A stretch of DNA of 20,370 nucleotides, taken from Actinomycetes bacterium. GTDB taxonomy: Bacteria; Actinomycetota; Acidimicrobiia; Acidimicrobiales; Microtrichaceae. The notes under the pieces are model-generated. The model did not search any database and was not told the origin of the DNA. It was given only the letters and a program-made list of their open reading frames with translations. Where the stretch lies: positions 1 through 20,370 of the forward strand of contig JAEYSR010000301.1 of assembly GCA_023434535.1 (NCBI GenBank). Reading direction: 5' to 3'. Each line of letters starts with the position of its first letter. Position 1 is the first letter of the stretch. Positions 1 through 7,822 of the stretch are shown piece by piece. The position numbers were made by a program, and so were the translations under genes.

Positions 1-252
1 CGGCGGCGGTCCGATGCCGACGTGTCGGGCCTGGGGCCCCTGGCCCGGGTCGTGGCCGAGGGCCTGCAGCGCCACGGGATGATCATCTCCGACACCGGGC
101 CGGGCTTCACGGTGCGCGGCGCTCCCGACGGCCGGTGGGACGACGACGACCTCGCCACGCTGCGGCAGCTGACCGCTGGGGACTTCGAGGTCGTCGATCC
201 CTCCGGAGTGGTCGTGGACGCGGACTCGCTGGCGGTCGTCCCTCCCCGCTGA
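1..252 (+). CDS. C-terminal end of an uncharacterised protein (5' end outside window)
   Basis: The frame is open from the first base to a TGA at 250-252, so this is the 3' end of a gene that begins upstream. An internal GTG at 22 is possible but unlikely to be the true start. The 83 visible residues contain GLQRHGMIISDTG, GAPDGRWDDDDL and GDFEVVD. This pattern (a helix ending YGM/HGM, then a GAPDxRWD segment, then DFEVVD) resembles, from memory, the C-terminus of a family of roughly 400-residue uncharacterised, probably exported proteins of actinobacteria and other bacteria. No catalytic motif is visible, so no function is assigned. The gene converges on the mutase gene at 266-2014, and a hairpin covers both stops. 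Confidence 0.75.
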   Translation, partial: RRRSDADVSGLGPLARVVAEGLQRHGMIISDTGPGFTVRGAPDGRWDDDDLATLRQLTAGDFEVVDPSGVVVDADSLAVVPPR

Positions 253-270
253 CGTGCGCGTGACGTCAGC
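248..270. terminator. Hairpin between two convergent genes
   Basis: GCTGACGT (248-255) and ACGTCAGC (263-270) are perfect 8-bp inverted repeats around a 7-base loop. The stem contains the stop codon of the upstream partial gene and the stop of the minus-strand mutase. No T-run follows on either strand. The position suggests a bidirectional terminator or transcript-end stabiliser of the U-tract-less kind common in GC-rich actinobacteria. Confidence 0.55.
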
Positions 271-2014
271 TGTCGGTCAGCAGCCGGACGTCGGCCAGCA
301 CCGCGTCGAGCCGTCGTCCCGCCTCGGCCCGCGCCGCGTCCAGGTCCGACGGGCTGTCGCCGTCGACGGCGACCACCGCCTCGCAGTAGTGCTTCAGCTT
401 GGGTTCGGTTCCCGACGGCCGCAGCGCCAGCCGGGTGCCGTCGTCGGTCCACAGCCGCAGGACGTCGGGCGCGGGTCGGTCCACACGCGCCACGCGGGCG
501 CCGCCGAGCGCGTCGGGCGGACGTGCCGCCAGCGCCCCGACCAGGGCGCCGAGGACCGAGGACGAGTCGGGCCGGTCGAGGGTGGTCCAGCCGTTGCGCG
601 TCACGTGGGCGCCGTGACGGCGATCGAGGTCGTCCAGCACGTCGAGCAGGTTGCGATCCTGCGCGGCCAGCTCGGCGACCATGTCGGCGACGGCCAGCGC
701 CGCGGTGATCCCGTCCTTGTCCCGGGCCGGGCCGACCGCGTACCCGAGCGCCTCCTCGTACGCGAGCACCTGCCGCCAGCCGGGGTGCTCGATCGCAGGT
801 CGGCAGAGCCACTTGAACCCGGTGAGCGTCTCGACGTGGTGGGCTCCGGCCGTCGCGGCGACCGCTCCGGCGAGCCGTGAGCTGACGACGGTCGTCACGA
901 CGAGGAGCTCGGCGGCCGGAGCGTGGCGCAGCGCTCGCTCCAGGAGGTGGTGGCAGAGCAGGGCCCCCACCTGGTCGCCGGTGAGCTGGCGCCAGGACCC
1001 GTCGCGATCCGGGACGACGACGGCGAGGCGGTCGGCGTCGGGGTCGTTGGCCAGTCCGACGGCGCACCCCGCCCGCTCGGCGCGGGCCACCAGCAGGTCG
1101 AGGGCGCCGGGCTCCTCGGGGTTCGGGAACGCCGCGGTGGGGAAGTCGGGGTCGGGGTCTCGCTGCTCGGCGACGGCGTGGAGGTCGTGGTGCCCGGCGG
1201 TGCGCAGGACCCGTTCCAGGAGGTCGGCTCCGACGCCGTGCATCGACGTGGTCGCGATCGGCACCGTGGCACCGGAGGCCTCGCCCCTGCCGGCGAGCGC
1301 GGCGGCGACGTAGCGGTCGGCCGCCGGCCCCGACGCGGACGTGCCGATCCTGCTCGCGGATCCGGCCGGGCCGTCGTTCCGCAGCAGAGCCACCGCCGCA
1401 GTCCGTCCTCCGATCGGGTCGTCGAGGACGGCTCCGAGCATGCCGGCGGCGACAGCGTCGATCTCCGCGGCGATCACGGCGTCGAGAGGCGCGACGATCT
1501 GCGCGCCGTCGCCCCAGTACACCTTGATCCCGTTGTCGGACGCGGGGTTGTGGCTGGCGGTCACCACGACCGCCGCGGCGGCGTCGGTGTCCAGCAGGGT
1601 GGCGGCGACCAGCGGGGTGGGCACCGCCGCGCTGAAGGCGGCCACGTCCAGGCCGTGGGCCAGGAAGCAGTCCTCCATCGCCGTGGACATGGCGACGGAT
1701 CCGTGGCGGGCGTCGTGGCCGACCACCACGCCCCGCTCCGCCGCGCCCGGCACATCCCTGAGGAGCACGCGGGCGATCCCCGCCGCCGTCTGCGCGGCCA
1801 CGAGGGCGTTCATCCGTCGTGGGCCCGGTCCGAGTGCGCCCCTGAGACCGGCGGTGCCGAAGCCGAGCCGGCCGTCCACCAGCGCCTCCAGCTCCGCCCG
1901 TGGTGCCCTGCCGGCCTCGACGGCGTCGACGAGCGAGGCCAGAGCGAGGCGGTTCGACGGCTCGGGGTCGAGGGCGATCCACGCCCTGGCCGCGTCGACG
2001 ACGTCGAGGCTCAC
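266..2014 (-). CDS. Phosphoglucomutase / phosphomannomutase (alpha-D-phosphohexomutase)
   Basis: Interconverts hexose 6-phosphate and hexose 1-phosphate in the cytoplasm, feeding nucleotide-sugar synthesis. The 582 residues fit the long PGM2/ManB-like branch. In order: GFGTAGLRG at 51-59, the phosphoserine loop TASHNP at 152-157 (Ser154 carries phosphate), the Mg-binding loop NDPDADR at 323-329, the sugar-binding EEALG at 420-424, and the phosphate-binding RPSGTEPKLK at 532-541. All key residues are present. The frame stays open far upstream, but that part is antisense to the nucleoside phosphorylase. I chose GTG at 2014 because it overlaps the phosphorylase stop as GTGA and lies just before the first conserved segment. 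The same pairing occurs in mycobacteria (deoD-pmmB). Glucose or mannose preference cannot be read here. Confidence 0.93.
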   Translation of the reverse strand: MSLDVVDAARAWIALDPEPSNRLALASLVDAVEAGRAPRAELEALVDGRLGFGTAGLRGALGPGPRRMNALVAAQTAAGIARVLLRDVPGAAERGVVVGHDARHGSVAMSTAMEDCFLAHGLDVAAFSAAVPTPLVAATLLDTDAAAAVVVTASHNPASDNGIKVYWGDGAQIVAPLDAVIAAEIDAVAAGMLGAVLDDPIGGRTAAVALLRNDGPAGSASRIGTSASGPAADRYVAAALAGRGEASGATVPIATTSMHGVGADLLERVLRTAGHHDLHAVAEQRDPDPDFPTAAFPNPEEPGALDLLVARAERAGCAVGLANDPDADRLAVVVPDRDGSWRQLTGDQVGALLCHHLLERALRHAPAAELLVVTTVVSSRLAGAVAATAGAHHVETLTGFKWLCRPAIEHPGWRQVLAYEEALGYAVGPARDKDGITAALAVADMVAELAAQDRNLLDVLDDLDRRHGAHVTRNGWTTLDRPDSSSVLGALVGALAARPPDALGGARVARVDRPAPDVLRLWTDDGTRLALRPSGTEPKLKHYCEAVVAVDGDSPSDLDAARAEAGRRLDAVLADVRLLTDS

Positions 2015-2817
2015 GCGGCGGTGACGACCCGTCGGAGCAGTGCGGCGAGGTCGGCCTGGGCGGCGGTCCCGGCCGCGAGGACCTCCGCATGGTCGATCCC
2101 GCCGGCCATCCCGGCGGCCAGGTTGGTCACCAGCGACACCCCGAAGACCTCGGCGCCGAGGTGGTGGGCCGCGATCGACTCGAGGACCGTGGACATCCCG
2201 ACCAGATCGGCGCCCATGGTCCGCAGCATCCGGATCTCGGCCGGGGTCTCGTAGCTCCCGCCGAGCAGTCCGGCGTACACGCCCTCCACCCGATCGGGCC
2301 CCGCGGCCTCCCGGAGGCGCGGGCTGTAGAGGGTCGTGAGATCGGTGAAGCGGTTGCCGGGCGGACCCGGGGGCTCGGCCCCGCACATGGGGTTCGACCC
2401 GGTGAGGTTGAGCTGGTCGGAGATGACGACCGGGGAGCCGACCCCGACGGCGGGGCGCAGCGATCCCGCGGCGTTGGTCAGGCAGACCGTCCGGCATCCC
2501 GCCAGGACGGCGGCGCGCACGGCGTGCACCACCGTGCTCGCCGGGTGGCCCTCGTACAGGTGCGAGCGGCCGGCGAGGACGAGGGCGCGCACGCCGTCCA
2601 CGTCGACCGAGCTGGCGGTGCCGCCGTGGCCGGCGACGGTGGGGGCGGGCACGCCGGCGAGGTCGGCCATGTCCATCCGCTCCCGCAGCTCGCCCAGACC
2701 CCCGGCGACACCGGCCCACCCGGAGCCGAGGACGACCGCGACCGAGTGGCTGCCCAGCCGGTCGGTCAGCACCTCCGCGTCCGAACGGGCGAGCCGGAAG
2801 GGATCGACGTCGGTCAT
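2011..2817 (-). CDS. punA: Purine nucleoside phosphorylase (trimeric, low-molecular-mass class)
   Basis: Phosphorolysis of purine (deoxy)nucleosides to base and (deoxy)ribose 1-phosphate; purine salvage in the cytoplasm. The 268 residues match the usual length of the trimeric PNP family. Visible motifs: phosphate-binding GSGWAG at 31-36 (usually GSGLG), GRSHLYEGH at 83-91, NAAG at 115-118, YETPAEIR at 189-196, GMSTVLE at 207-213 and TNLAAG at 231-236. The Asn in the last motif is expected of enzymes for 6-oxopurines such as inosine and guanosine. ATG at 2817 is preceded by GGGAG nine bases upstream; earlier in-frame starts extend into intergenic DNA. The next gene, a phosphosugar mutase, overlaps its stop by four bases, so the two are probably co-translated and a pentose-1-phosphate link is plausible. 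Confidence 0.93.
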   Translation of the reverse strand: MTDVDPFRLARSDAEVLTDRLGSHSVAVVLGSGWAGVAGGLGELRERMDMADLAGVPAPTVAGHGGTASSVDVDGVRALVLAGRSHLYEGHPASTVVHAVRAAVLAGCRTVCLTNAAGSLRPAVGVGSPVVISDQLNLTGSNPMCGAEPPGPPGNRFTDLTTLYSPRLREAAGPDRVEGVYAGLLGGSYETPAEIRMLRTMGADLVGMSTVLESIAAHHLGAEVFGVSLVTNLAAGMAGGIDHAEVLAAGTAAQADLAALLRRVVTAA

Positions 2818-2840
2818 GTCCGGAGTCTCCCACGGTCCGG

Positions 2841-2861
2841 CCCGACCCCGGGCCGGTCGGG
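2841..2861. repeat. Inverted repeat in the divergent punA / polymerase intergenic region
   Basis: CCCGACC (2841-2847) and GGTCGGG (2855-2861) form a perfect 7-bp inverted repeat with a 7-base spacer, 24 bases upstream of the nucleoside phosphorylase start. It could be an operator or a leader hairpin, or chance in GC-rich DNA. Confidence 0.3.
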
Positions 2862-2909
2862 GGTGAGCGGAACGCCGGGCCCGCCGCTGGTCGCGGGACC
2901 GACCGCCGG

Positions 2910-2915
2910 TACCCT
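2910..2915 (+). promoter_or_regulatory. Possible -10 element for the polymerase-led operon
   Basis: TACCCT fits the actinobacterial TANNNT -10 pattern and lies 66 bases upstream of the GTG at 2982. A weak -35-like CTGGTC sits 17 bases further upstream (2887-2892). No other candidate in the divergent gap is better. This rests on sequence resemblance only. Confidence 0.35.
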
Positions 2916-2981
2916 GGATCGTTCGGCCGGGCCCGGGAGCCCGGCGGAGGATGCGGGGCCCGGGGCGGGCCCTGGAGGATC

Positions 2982-5816
2982 GTGCAGACACTCGAACGAC
3001 CGCCGTCGCTGCCTGGGTCGGAGCCACCCCGGCGCGCCCGTGCGGCCGGGGCCATGGTCGCCGCCGCGGTGATCGGCCTGCCGCTGCTCGTCCTCCTCGT
3101 CGTGTCGCGCGTCGGCGTCGTCATCGCCCTGCTGCTCGCGGTGCTGGCGGGCCTGGCCCTGTGGGTCCGCCGCAAGGGCTTCCTGTTCATCGAGCTGGTG
3201 GCGTTCCTGATCCACTTCGACGGGCTCGGCGCCGGTCCGATCCGACTCGGCCGGATCATGTCGGCCGCCGCCATCTGCCTGATCCTCTACAAGCTCCTCG
3301 TCGAGCGGTGGCGTCCACCGGCGATCCCGACGCGCCACTGGCTGCCGGTCCTGCTGATCACCGTCTACGCCGTGATCAGCGGCGCGTGGTCGGACTCCGC
3401 TGGCGGCTGGTTCTATGCGATGGGCCTGCTCGGGCTGGCCCTGTCGTACTTCGCCGTCGCCGGCCTGCTCGTGGACAGCCACGAGTCGATCCATCGCTAC
3501 ATCCGCGCGTACTGGTACGGCGGGCTGTGCGGCTCCGCGGCGGGGATCCTGGCGCTGTTCATCGGAACCCGGTCGGAGGGCCTGATCGGCGATCCGAACT
3601 ACTTCGGCATGGTCCAGGCGTCGCTCGTCCCCGTCACCGTGTACTACCGACGGCACGCCCGCACGAGGCTGGAGCGGAACCTCTACTCGTTCGCGCTGCT
3701 GGTGGTGCTGGCCGGTGCGGCCGGTGCGGGCAGCCGATCCGGTCTCCTGGGCGGCGCGATCGCCATCGTCGCGACGATGGTGACCCGGCCCGGTCTGGCC
3801 CCGGCGCGGCGGGCGCGGGTGGCCGTGGGCGCCGTGGTCCTCGCCGGGATCGCGTTCTCGATCGGCTTCGTCGCCAACCCCGCCAACCTCCAGCGGGGCT
3901 TCGCCGACCGCGGCGCGGGTCGCCTGGACTTCTGGGCGGTGACGGTCGACCTGATCCAGGACAGACCGGTGCTCGGTCACGGCTTCGGTCAGCTCTCCAA
4001 GAAGATCATCCCGAACATGACGGTGACGCCCGGGGTGGAGGACCTCAGCGACACGCGCGACAGCGTCTCGTCGCACAACACCTGGTTGGACATCGTCGGC
4101 GACCTGGGCGTGATCGGCATCGTGCTGTGGGTCACGATCTTCATCGTGGCCATCCTCGGCTTCATCAGACCGCGCTGGCGGCAGATGAAGGAGCTGTCGA
4201 TCGTGCTGTTCGTCATGATGCTGCCCGTCCTGTCGAGCTCGACGTTCCAGCCGCTCCTGAACAACAAGCTCGCGTGGAGCCTCATCGGTCTCTCGGCCGC
4301 GCTCCAGGTCCCGTCGTGGGGCACGCGGTGGCGCGGCTTCGTCGGGTCGCAGGCCCCGGAGCTCCCGCCGGCCCCGGGCGACGGCGGGGGAGCGGCGGTC
4401 GCCGTCCCGAGGTCGACCGCTCTCGCGAGGTCGTTCGACGCCGGTCCTCCGCTCGACGCATCGTCGGTCGGGGCATGGGAGGCGCCCGACCTCGCCCGCT
4501 GGGACGTGCGCATCTCCCGGCGGTTCCGCTTCGCCGTGGTGGCCGGCGCGGCGATCGGCGCCGTCTCCTTCGGGGCGATCATGTCGGTCCTGCCCAGCCG
4601 GTACTCGGCCCACGCCTCGATCGTCGTCCCGGACCTCCAGGCGACGCGCGGCGGCATCCGGGTCGCGATCGACCGCACGGGGGTCCAGGTCATCAACTCC
4701 CTCATCACCTCGGGGGCCTTCGCCCAGGACCTCCAGCGACGTGCCGGGCTCGACCTGACGGTCCCCGAGATCCGGGACCGCGTCACGGTGACGCGTCCGA
4801 AGTTCGGGGCGTACATGGAGCTGACCTACACCGACACCGACGAGGACAACGCGCGCAAGGTCTCGCCGCAGCTGATCCCGACGCTCGACGCTCTCATCGC
4901 GGAGTCCCGGGCCGTGTCGGAGGCGCAGATGGCCGACGAGCTGCGCCCGGTGGTGCCCGGCGAGCAGCGCTACGACACCTCCTCGCTCTTCCTTCCCGTC
5001 TACGACGACCCGACGATCGAGGTGCAGCCGCCAAAGGTCGTCTGGGGCCTGTTCATCGGGGGCCTCTCGGGGGCCGTGGTCGCGGTCGCGTTCGTGCTCC
5101 TCCAGCAGCGCCGTCCCCGGGTGAACAACGACGACGACCTGCTGGCGGCGATCGGCATGCACGTGTGGACCCACGTCGGGCGCTCCGGTCGCCGCTACGC
5201 GGCGACGGGCGACCAGTACGCCCAGGTGGCCACGATGGCGTCGGAGCTGGTCGGCGCCGAGGACGAACCCCACCGCATCGTGGTGGCCACCCCCAGGACC
5301 GATCCCGCGGCGCGCAGCCTGGCCGCGGGGCTCGCCGCGGCCATCGCCGCCGAGGACCGGCGGGTGGTGCTGATCGACGCCCACGTCGACGCGCCGTGGC
5401 TGAGCCGACGCCTCGGGGGCTGGTGGCGGTCCGGTCTGCTGCAGGTGATCGACGGCGCGCCGATCGAACCGCTGCTGCGACCGGTCAACCGCTGGCGGCT
5501 GCCGGCGTCGGTGCGCCGGACGCTGGGTGACCACGGCGACCGGCTGCGCTTCCTGCCGCTCGGTCGTCGCGAGCGGGGGAGCCATCCGGTGATCCGTCCC
5601 GACGTCCTGGACCGCTTCGGTCCCGACGTGACTCTCGTGGTCCTCGCCCCGTCGCTCACGGCGGATGCCCCCGTCGGGGCGCTGCTGGCATGGGCGGACG
5701 CGACGGTCCTCACCCTCGTCGAGGGCCGGACGGTCACCTTCGACGCCGAGGACGCCGCTGCGCCGGTCCGCACGTTCGCGACCGGCCCGTCGGGCGTGGT
5801 GATGATGGACGTGTGA
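2982..5816 (+). CDS. Polysaccharide polymerase/O-antigen ligase-like protein fused to Wzz-like and degenerate BY-kinase-like domains
   Basis: A 944-residue membrane protein with three parts. Residues about 24-445 are polytopic with Wzy/WaaL-type marks: GSRSGLLG at 250-257, GRLDFW at 313-318, PVLGHGFG at 329-336 and SHNTWLD at 364-370 in the large external loop. Residues about 515-708 look like a chain-length determinant: a membrane helix (517-537), a short external domain starting RYSAHASIVVP, and a second helix (687-707). Residues about 764-944 resemble the ATPase fold of bacterial tyrosine kinases (BY-kinases), with a Walker A'-like VVLIDAHVDAP at 795-805. The P-loop position reads ATPRTDPAARS (769-779) with no GKT, and the Walker B Asp is absent, so kinase activity is unlikely. 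It probably joins exported repeat units and controls their number. GTG at 2982 follows GGAGG by only three bases; ATG at 3054 is an alternative. Its stop overlaps tatD. Confidence 0.85.
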   Translation: MQTLERPPSLPGSEPPRRARAAGAMVAAAVIGLPLLVLLVVSRVGVVIALLLAVLAGLALWVRRKGFLFIELVAFLIHFDGLGAGPIRLGRIMSAAAICLILYKLLVERWRPPAIPTRHWLPVLLITVYAVISGAWSDSAGGWFYAMGLLGLALSYFAVAGLLVDSHESIHRYIRAYWYGGLCGSAAGILALFIGTRSEGLIGDPNYFGMVQASLVPVTVYYRRHARTRLERNLYSFALLVVLAGAAGAGSRSGLLGGAIAIVATMVTRPGLAPARRARVAVGAVVLAGIAFSIGFVANPANLQRGFADRGAGRLDFWAVTVDLIQDRPVLGHGFGQLSKKIIPNMTVTPGVEDLSDTRDSVSSHNTWLDIVGDLGVIGIVLWVTIFIVAILGFIRPRWRQMKELSIVLFVMMLPVLSSSTFQPLLNNKLAWSLIGLSAALQVPSWGTRWRGFVGSQAPELPPAPGDGGGAAVAVPRSTALARSFDAGPPLDASSVGAWEAPDLARWDVRISRRFRFAVVAGAAIGAVSFGAIMSVLPSRYSAHASIVVPDLQATRGGIRVAIDRTGVQVINSLITSGAFAQDLQRRAGLDLTVPEIRDRVTVTRPKFGAYMELTYTDTDEDNARKVSPQLIPTLDALIAESRAVSEAQMADELRPVVPGEQRYDTSSLFLPVYDDPTIEVQPPKVVWGLFIGGLSGAVVAVAFVLLQQRRPRVNNDDDLLAAIGMHVWTHVGRSGRRYAATGDQYAQVATMASELVGAEDEPHRIVVATPRTDPAARSLAAGLAAAIAAEDRRVVLIDAHVDAPWLSRRLGGWWRSGLLQVIDGAPIEPLLRPVNRWRLPASVRRTLGDHGDRLRFLPLGRRERGSHPVIRPDVLDRFGPDVTLVVLAPSLTADAPVGALLAWADATVLTLVEGRTVTFDAEDAAAPVRTFATGPSGVVMMDV

Positions 5817-6643
5817 GCGCGGGTTACCGTGGCGTCGTGATCCGCTCCGACCGGCCTGGGTGGGTCGACAACCACTGCCACCTCGATGGAGAGCAGGACC
5901 CCCGCTCCGCCGTCGCCGACGCCAGGGCGGCCGGAGTGCGCGAGCTCGTCACCGTCGGCACGGACGTGGCTCGCTCCGCCGCCTGCATCCAGCTCGCGGA
6001 GCACATCGAGCACCTGTGGGCGACCGCCGGCGTGCACCCGCACGACGCGACCCAGGGGACCGACGAGCTGGCCGACCTGGTGGATCGGACCCTCGAGCGG
6101 GGCGACCACCGGCTCGTCGCCATCGGCGAGTGCGGGCTCGACTACCACTACGACCACTCGCCGAGGGACGTGCAGCGCCGGGCCTTCGCGGCGCAGATCG
6201 CGCTGGCGCACCGGTGCGGCCTCCCGCTGGTCATCCACACCAGAGAGGCCTGGGACGACACCTTCGACCTGTTGGAGGAGGCGGGGATGCCGGAGCGCAC
6301 CGTGTTCCACTGCTTCACCGGCGGACCGGCCGAGGCCGAGCGGGCCCTGGCCATGGGCGCGCTGCTGTCGATCTCGGGGATCGTCACGTTCAAGAGCGCC
6401 GGCGACCTCCGGGAGGCGGTCGCCGGGGCCCCGCTCCAGAGGCTGATGGTCGAGACGGACTCGCCGTACCTCGCTCCGGTGCCGCACCGCGGTCGACCGA
6501 ACCGCCCGGCGCTCGTCGTCAGGGTGGGGGAGGAGGTGGCGGCGCTCCAGGGCCGCCCGGTGGAGGAGGTCGAGGCGGCCACCACCGCCAACGCCACGGA
6601 GTTCTACGGACTCGACCGGGACGCCACAGGGGTCCGCTCGTGA
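5813..6643 (+). CDS. tatD: TatD family metal-dependent deoxyribonuclease
   Basis: A TIM-barrel metal-dependent hydrolase of the TatD DNase family, associated with DNA 3'-end processing and quality control. Metal and active-site landmarks are all present: HCHLD at 21-25, TAGVHPHD at 71-78, GECGLD at 105-110, VIHTRE at 140-145, FHCFTGG at 165-171 and ETDSPYLAP at 214-222. At 276 residues it is full length. The start is either GTG at 5813, overlapping the polymerase stop as GTGA (chosen for coupling), or GTG at 5837, which begins nearer the conserved WVDNHCH and is just as plausible. tatD followed by rsmA and ispE is a conserved actinobacterial order. The polysaccharide polymerase directly upstream is the odd neighbour. 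Confidence 0.93.
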   Translation: MSAGYRGVVIRSDRPGWVDNHCHLDGEQDPRSAVADARAAGVRELVTVGTDVARSAACIQLAEHIEHLWATAGVHPHDATQGTDELADLVDRTLERGDHRLVAIGECGLDYHYDHSPRDVQRRAFAAQIALAHRCGLPLVIHTREAWDDTFDLLEEAGMPERTVFHCFTGGPAEAERALAMGALLSISGIVTFKSAGDLREAVAGAPLQRLMVETDSPYLAPVPHRGRPNRPALVVRVGEEVAALQGRPVEEVEAATTANATEFYGLDRDATGVRS

Positions 6644-6975
6644 GCACGCTGCCGCCCCGCATCCTCGCCGCCATCGCCGTGAGCGTCGTCGCCGTCCTGG
6701 TGCTCGGCGTCGCCTGGATCGTCGGCACCCGCTCCGACCCGTCGGACGGGGCCGGGTCGGCGAGCTCGACGACCACCACGTCCGTGACCACGACCGTGGC
6801 GTCCGGCGACACGATCGCCCCGACGCCGATCACGGTCCTCCCCGACTGGTACCGGAAGAGCTCGAGCCGTTACGACGAGCGTCGCCCGGCGACGACCGTG
6901 CCGCCCGACCGGACCGGCTCGTCGTCCACCACCTCCACCACGTCGGCGGACGCGTCGGACGCCGGGGACGGCTGA
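6640..6975 (+). CDS. Small Ser/Thr-rich membrane-anchored protein of unknown function
   Basis: 111 residues that I do not recognise. A short basic N-terminus leads into one hydrophobic helix (residues about 8-29), with no obvious signal-peptidase or lipobox site, so it is probably anchored with its C-terminus outside. The exported part has two low-complexity Ser/Thr tracts (about 39-56 and 94-103) around a short more structured core (ITVLPDWYRK at 64-73, then SRYDERRP at 76-83). The reading frame is supported by context: GTG at 6640 overlaps the tatD stop as GTGA, and the stop is one base before the rsmA GTG. In Mycobacterium tuberculosis this slot holds rpfB. No resuscitation-promoting-factor domain is present here. 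The Ser/Thr tracts could be a wall-spanning linker or sites of glycosylation; both ideas are inference. Confidence 0.75.
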   Translation: MSTLPPRILAAIAVSVVAVLVLGVAWIVGTRSDPSDGAGSASSTTTTSVTTTVASGDTIAPTPITVLPDWYRKSSSRYDERRPATTVPPDRTGSSSTTSTTSADASDAGDG

Positions 6976-6976
6976 C

Positions 6977-7822
6977 GTGCTCGGACCCGCCGAGGTGAGC
7001 GACCTGCTGGAGCGCCACGGGCTGGAGGCCCGACGGTCCCTCGGCCAGAACTTCGTCGTCGACCCCAACACGGTGCGCAAGGTGGCGCGGCTGGCCGACC
7101 TGCACCCCGGCGACCGGGTCGTGGAGGTCGGTCCGGGGCTCGGCTCGCTGACGCTGGCCCTGGCCGAGACCGGGGCGTCCGTGCTGGCGCTGGAGAAGGA
7201 CCGGACGCTCATCCCGGTCCTGCACGACGTCCTGGCGACGGCGGACGGGCAGGACGCGCGGGGCCCGGTGCGGGTGGTCGAGGGCGACGCCCTCACCCAG
7301 GACTGGGACGCGCTGCTCGACGGCTCGCCGTGGTCGTTGGTGTCGAACCTGCCGTACAACGTCGCCGTGCCGGTGGTGATGCGGGTCCTGGACTCCGCTC
7401 CGCAGGTCCACCGGCTCGTCGTGATGGTGCAGCTCGAGGTCGCCGAGCGGCTCTGCGCGACTCCGGGGGACCGGACCATCGGGATCCCGACGATCAAGCT
7501 CGGGTGGTACGCGAAGGCACGTGTCCTGATGACGGTCGGTCCGGACGTGTTCATCCCGCGTCCCCGGGTCCACTCGGCGGTCGTCGGGATCACCCGCCGT
7601 CCGCCGCCGTCGGAGCGGGTCGGCCCCGGCGAGGTGTTCCCGCTGGTCGAGCGCGCCTACCGGCAGCGGCGGAAGATGCTGCGCTCGACGCTCGGGTCGG
7701 TGGTGGCCGTCGACCAGTTCGACGCGGCCGACATCGACCCGCAGCTGCGCCCCGAGCGGCTGGCGCTGGCCGACTGGGTCCGGCTGGCCGAGGTGCTGTC
7801 CGCAGGAGGGGTCTCCCCGTGA
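6977..7822 (+). CDS. rsmA: 16S rRNA dimethyladenosine transferase RsmA (KsgA)
   Basis: SAM-dependent N6,N6-dimethylation of two adjacent adenines in the 3' hairpin of 16S rRNA, a late small-subunit maturation step. At 281 residues it is normal length. Motifs: LGQNF at 22-26, SAM-binding EVGPGLGSLT at 50-59, acidic LEKD at 72-75, GDAL at 103-106, catalytic NLPYN at 124-128, FIPRPRVHSAV at 192-202 and RRKMLR at 231-236. The segment usually reading YGxLSVLxQ is replaced by IGIPTIKLGWY (168-178), a modest divergence. GTG at 6977 begins one base after the upstream stop. The downstream ispE start overlaps this stop, with its Shine-Dalgarno inside this gene. Confidence 0.96.
   Translation: MLGPAEVSDLLERHGLEARRSLGQNFVVDPNTVRKVARLADLHPGDRVVEVGPGLGSLTLALAETGASVLALEKDRTLIPVLHDVLATADGQDARGPVRVVEGDALTQDWDALLDGSPWSLVSNLPYNVAVPVVMRVLDSAPQVHRLVVMVQLEVAERLCATPGDRTIGIPTIKLGWYAKARVLMTVGPDVFIPRPRVHSAVVGITRRPPPSERVGPGEVFPLVERAYRQRRKMLRSTLGSVVAVDQFDAADIDPQLRPERLALADWVRLAEVLSAGGVSP
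7804..7809 (+). promoter_or_regulatory. Shine-Dalgarno for ispE inside the rsmA 3' end
   Basis: AGGAGG lies nine bases before the GTG at 7819. It fixes the ispE start at the GTGA overlap even though the protein is short for its family. Confidence 0.7.

Noticed and set aside
923..2254. 443-codon plus-strand frame over the mutase
   Set aside because: Shadow of the mutase and phosphorylase genes; low-complexity Gly/Val/Arg sequence without motifs.
2015..3274. In-frame N-terminal extension of the phosphosugar mutase by 420 residues
   Set aside because: It is antisense-frame sequence over the nucleoside phosphorylase and the intergenic region, rich in Arg/Pro/Gly, with no mutase homology; the GTG at 2014 explains the family length.
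2814..5585. 923-codon open frame on the minus strand
   Set aside because: Opposite to the well-supported polymerase fusion; composition is Arg/Asp/His/Gln-rich, typical of the antisense frame of GC-rich genes, with no domains.
6640..6975. Resuscitation-promoting factor (RpfB) by synteny
   Set aside because: No Rpf lysozyme-like domain, G5 or DUF348 repeats are present; only the position matches.
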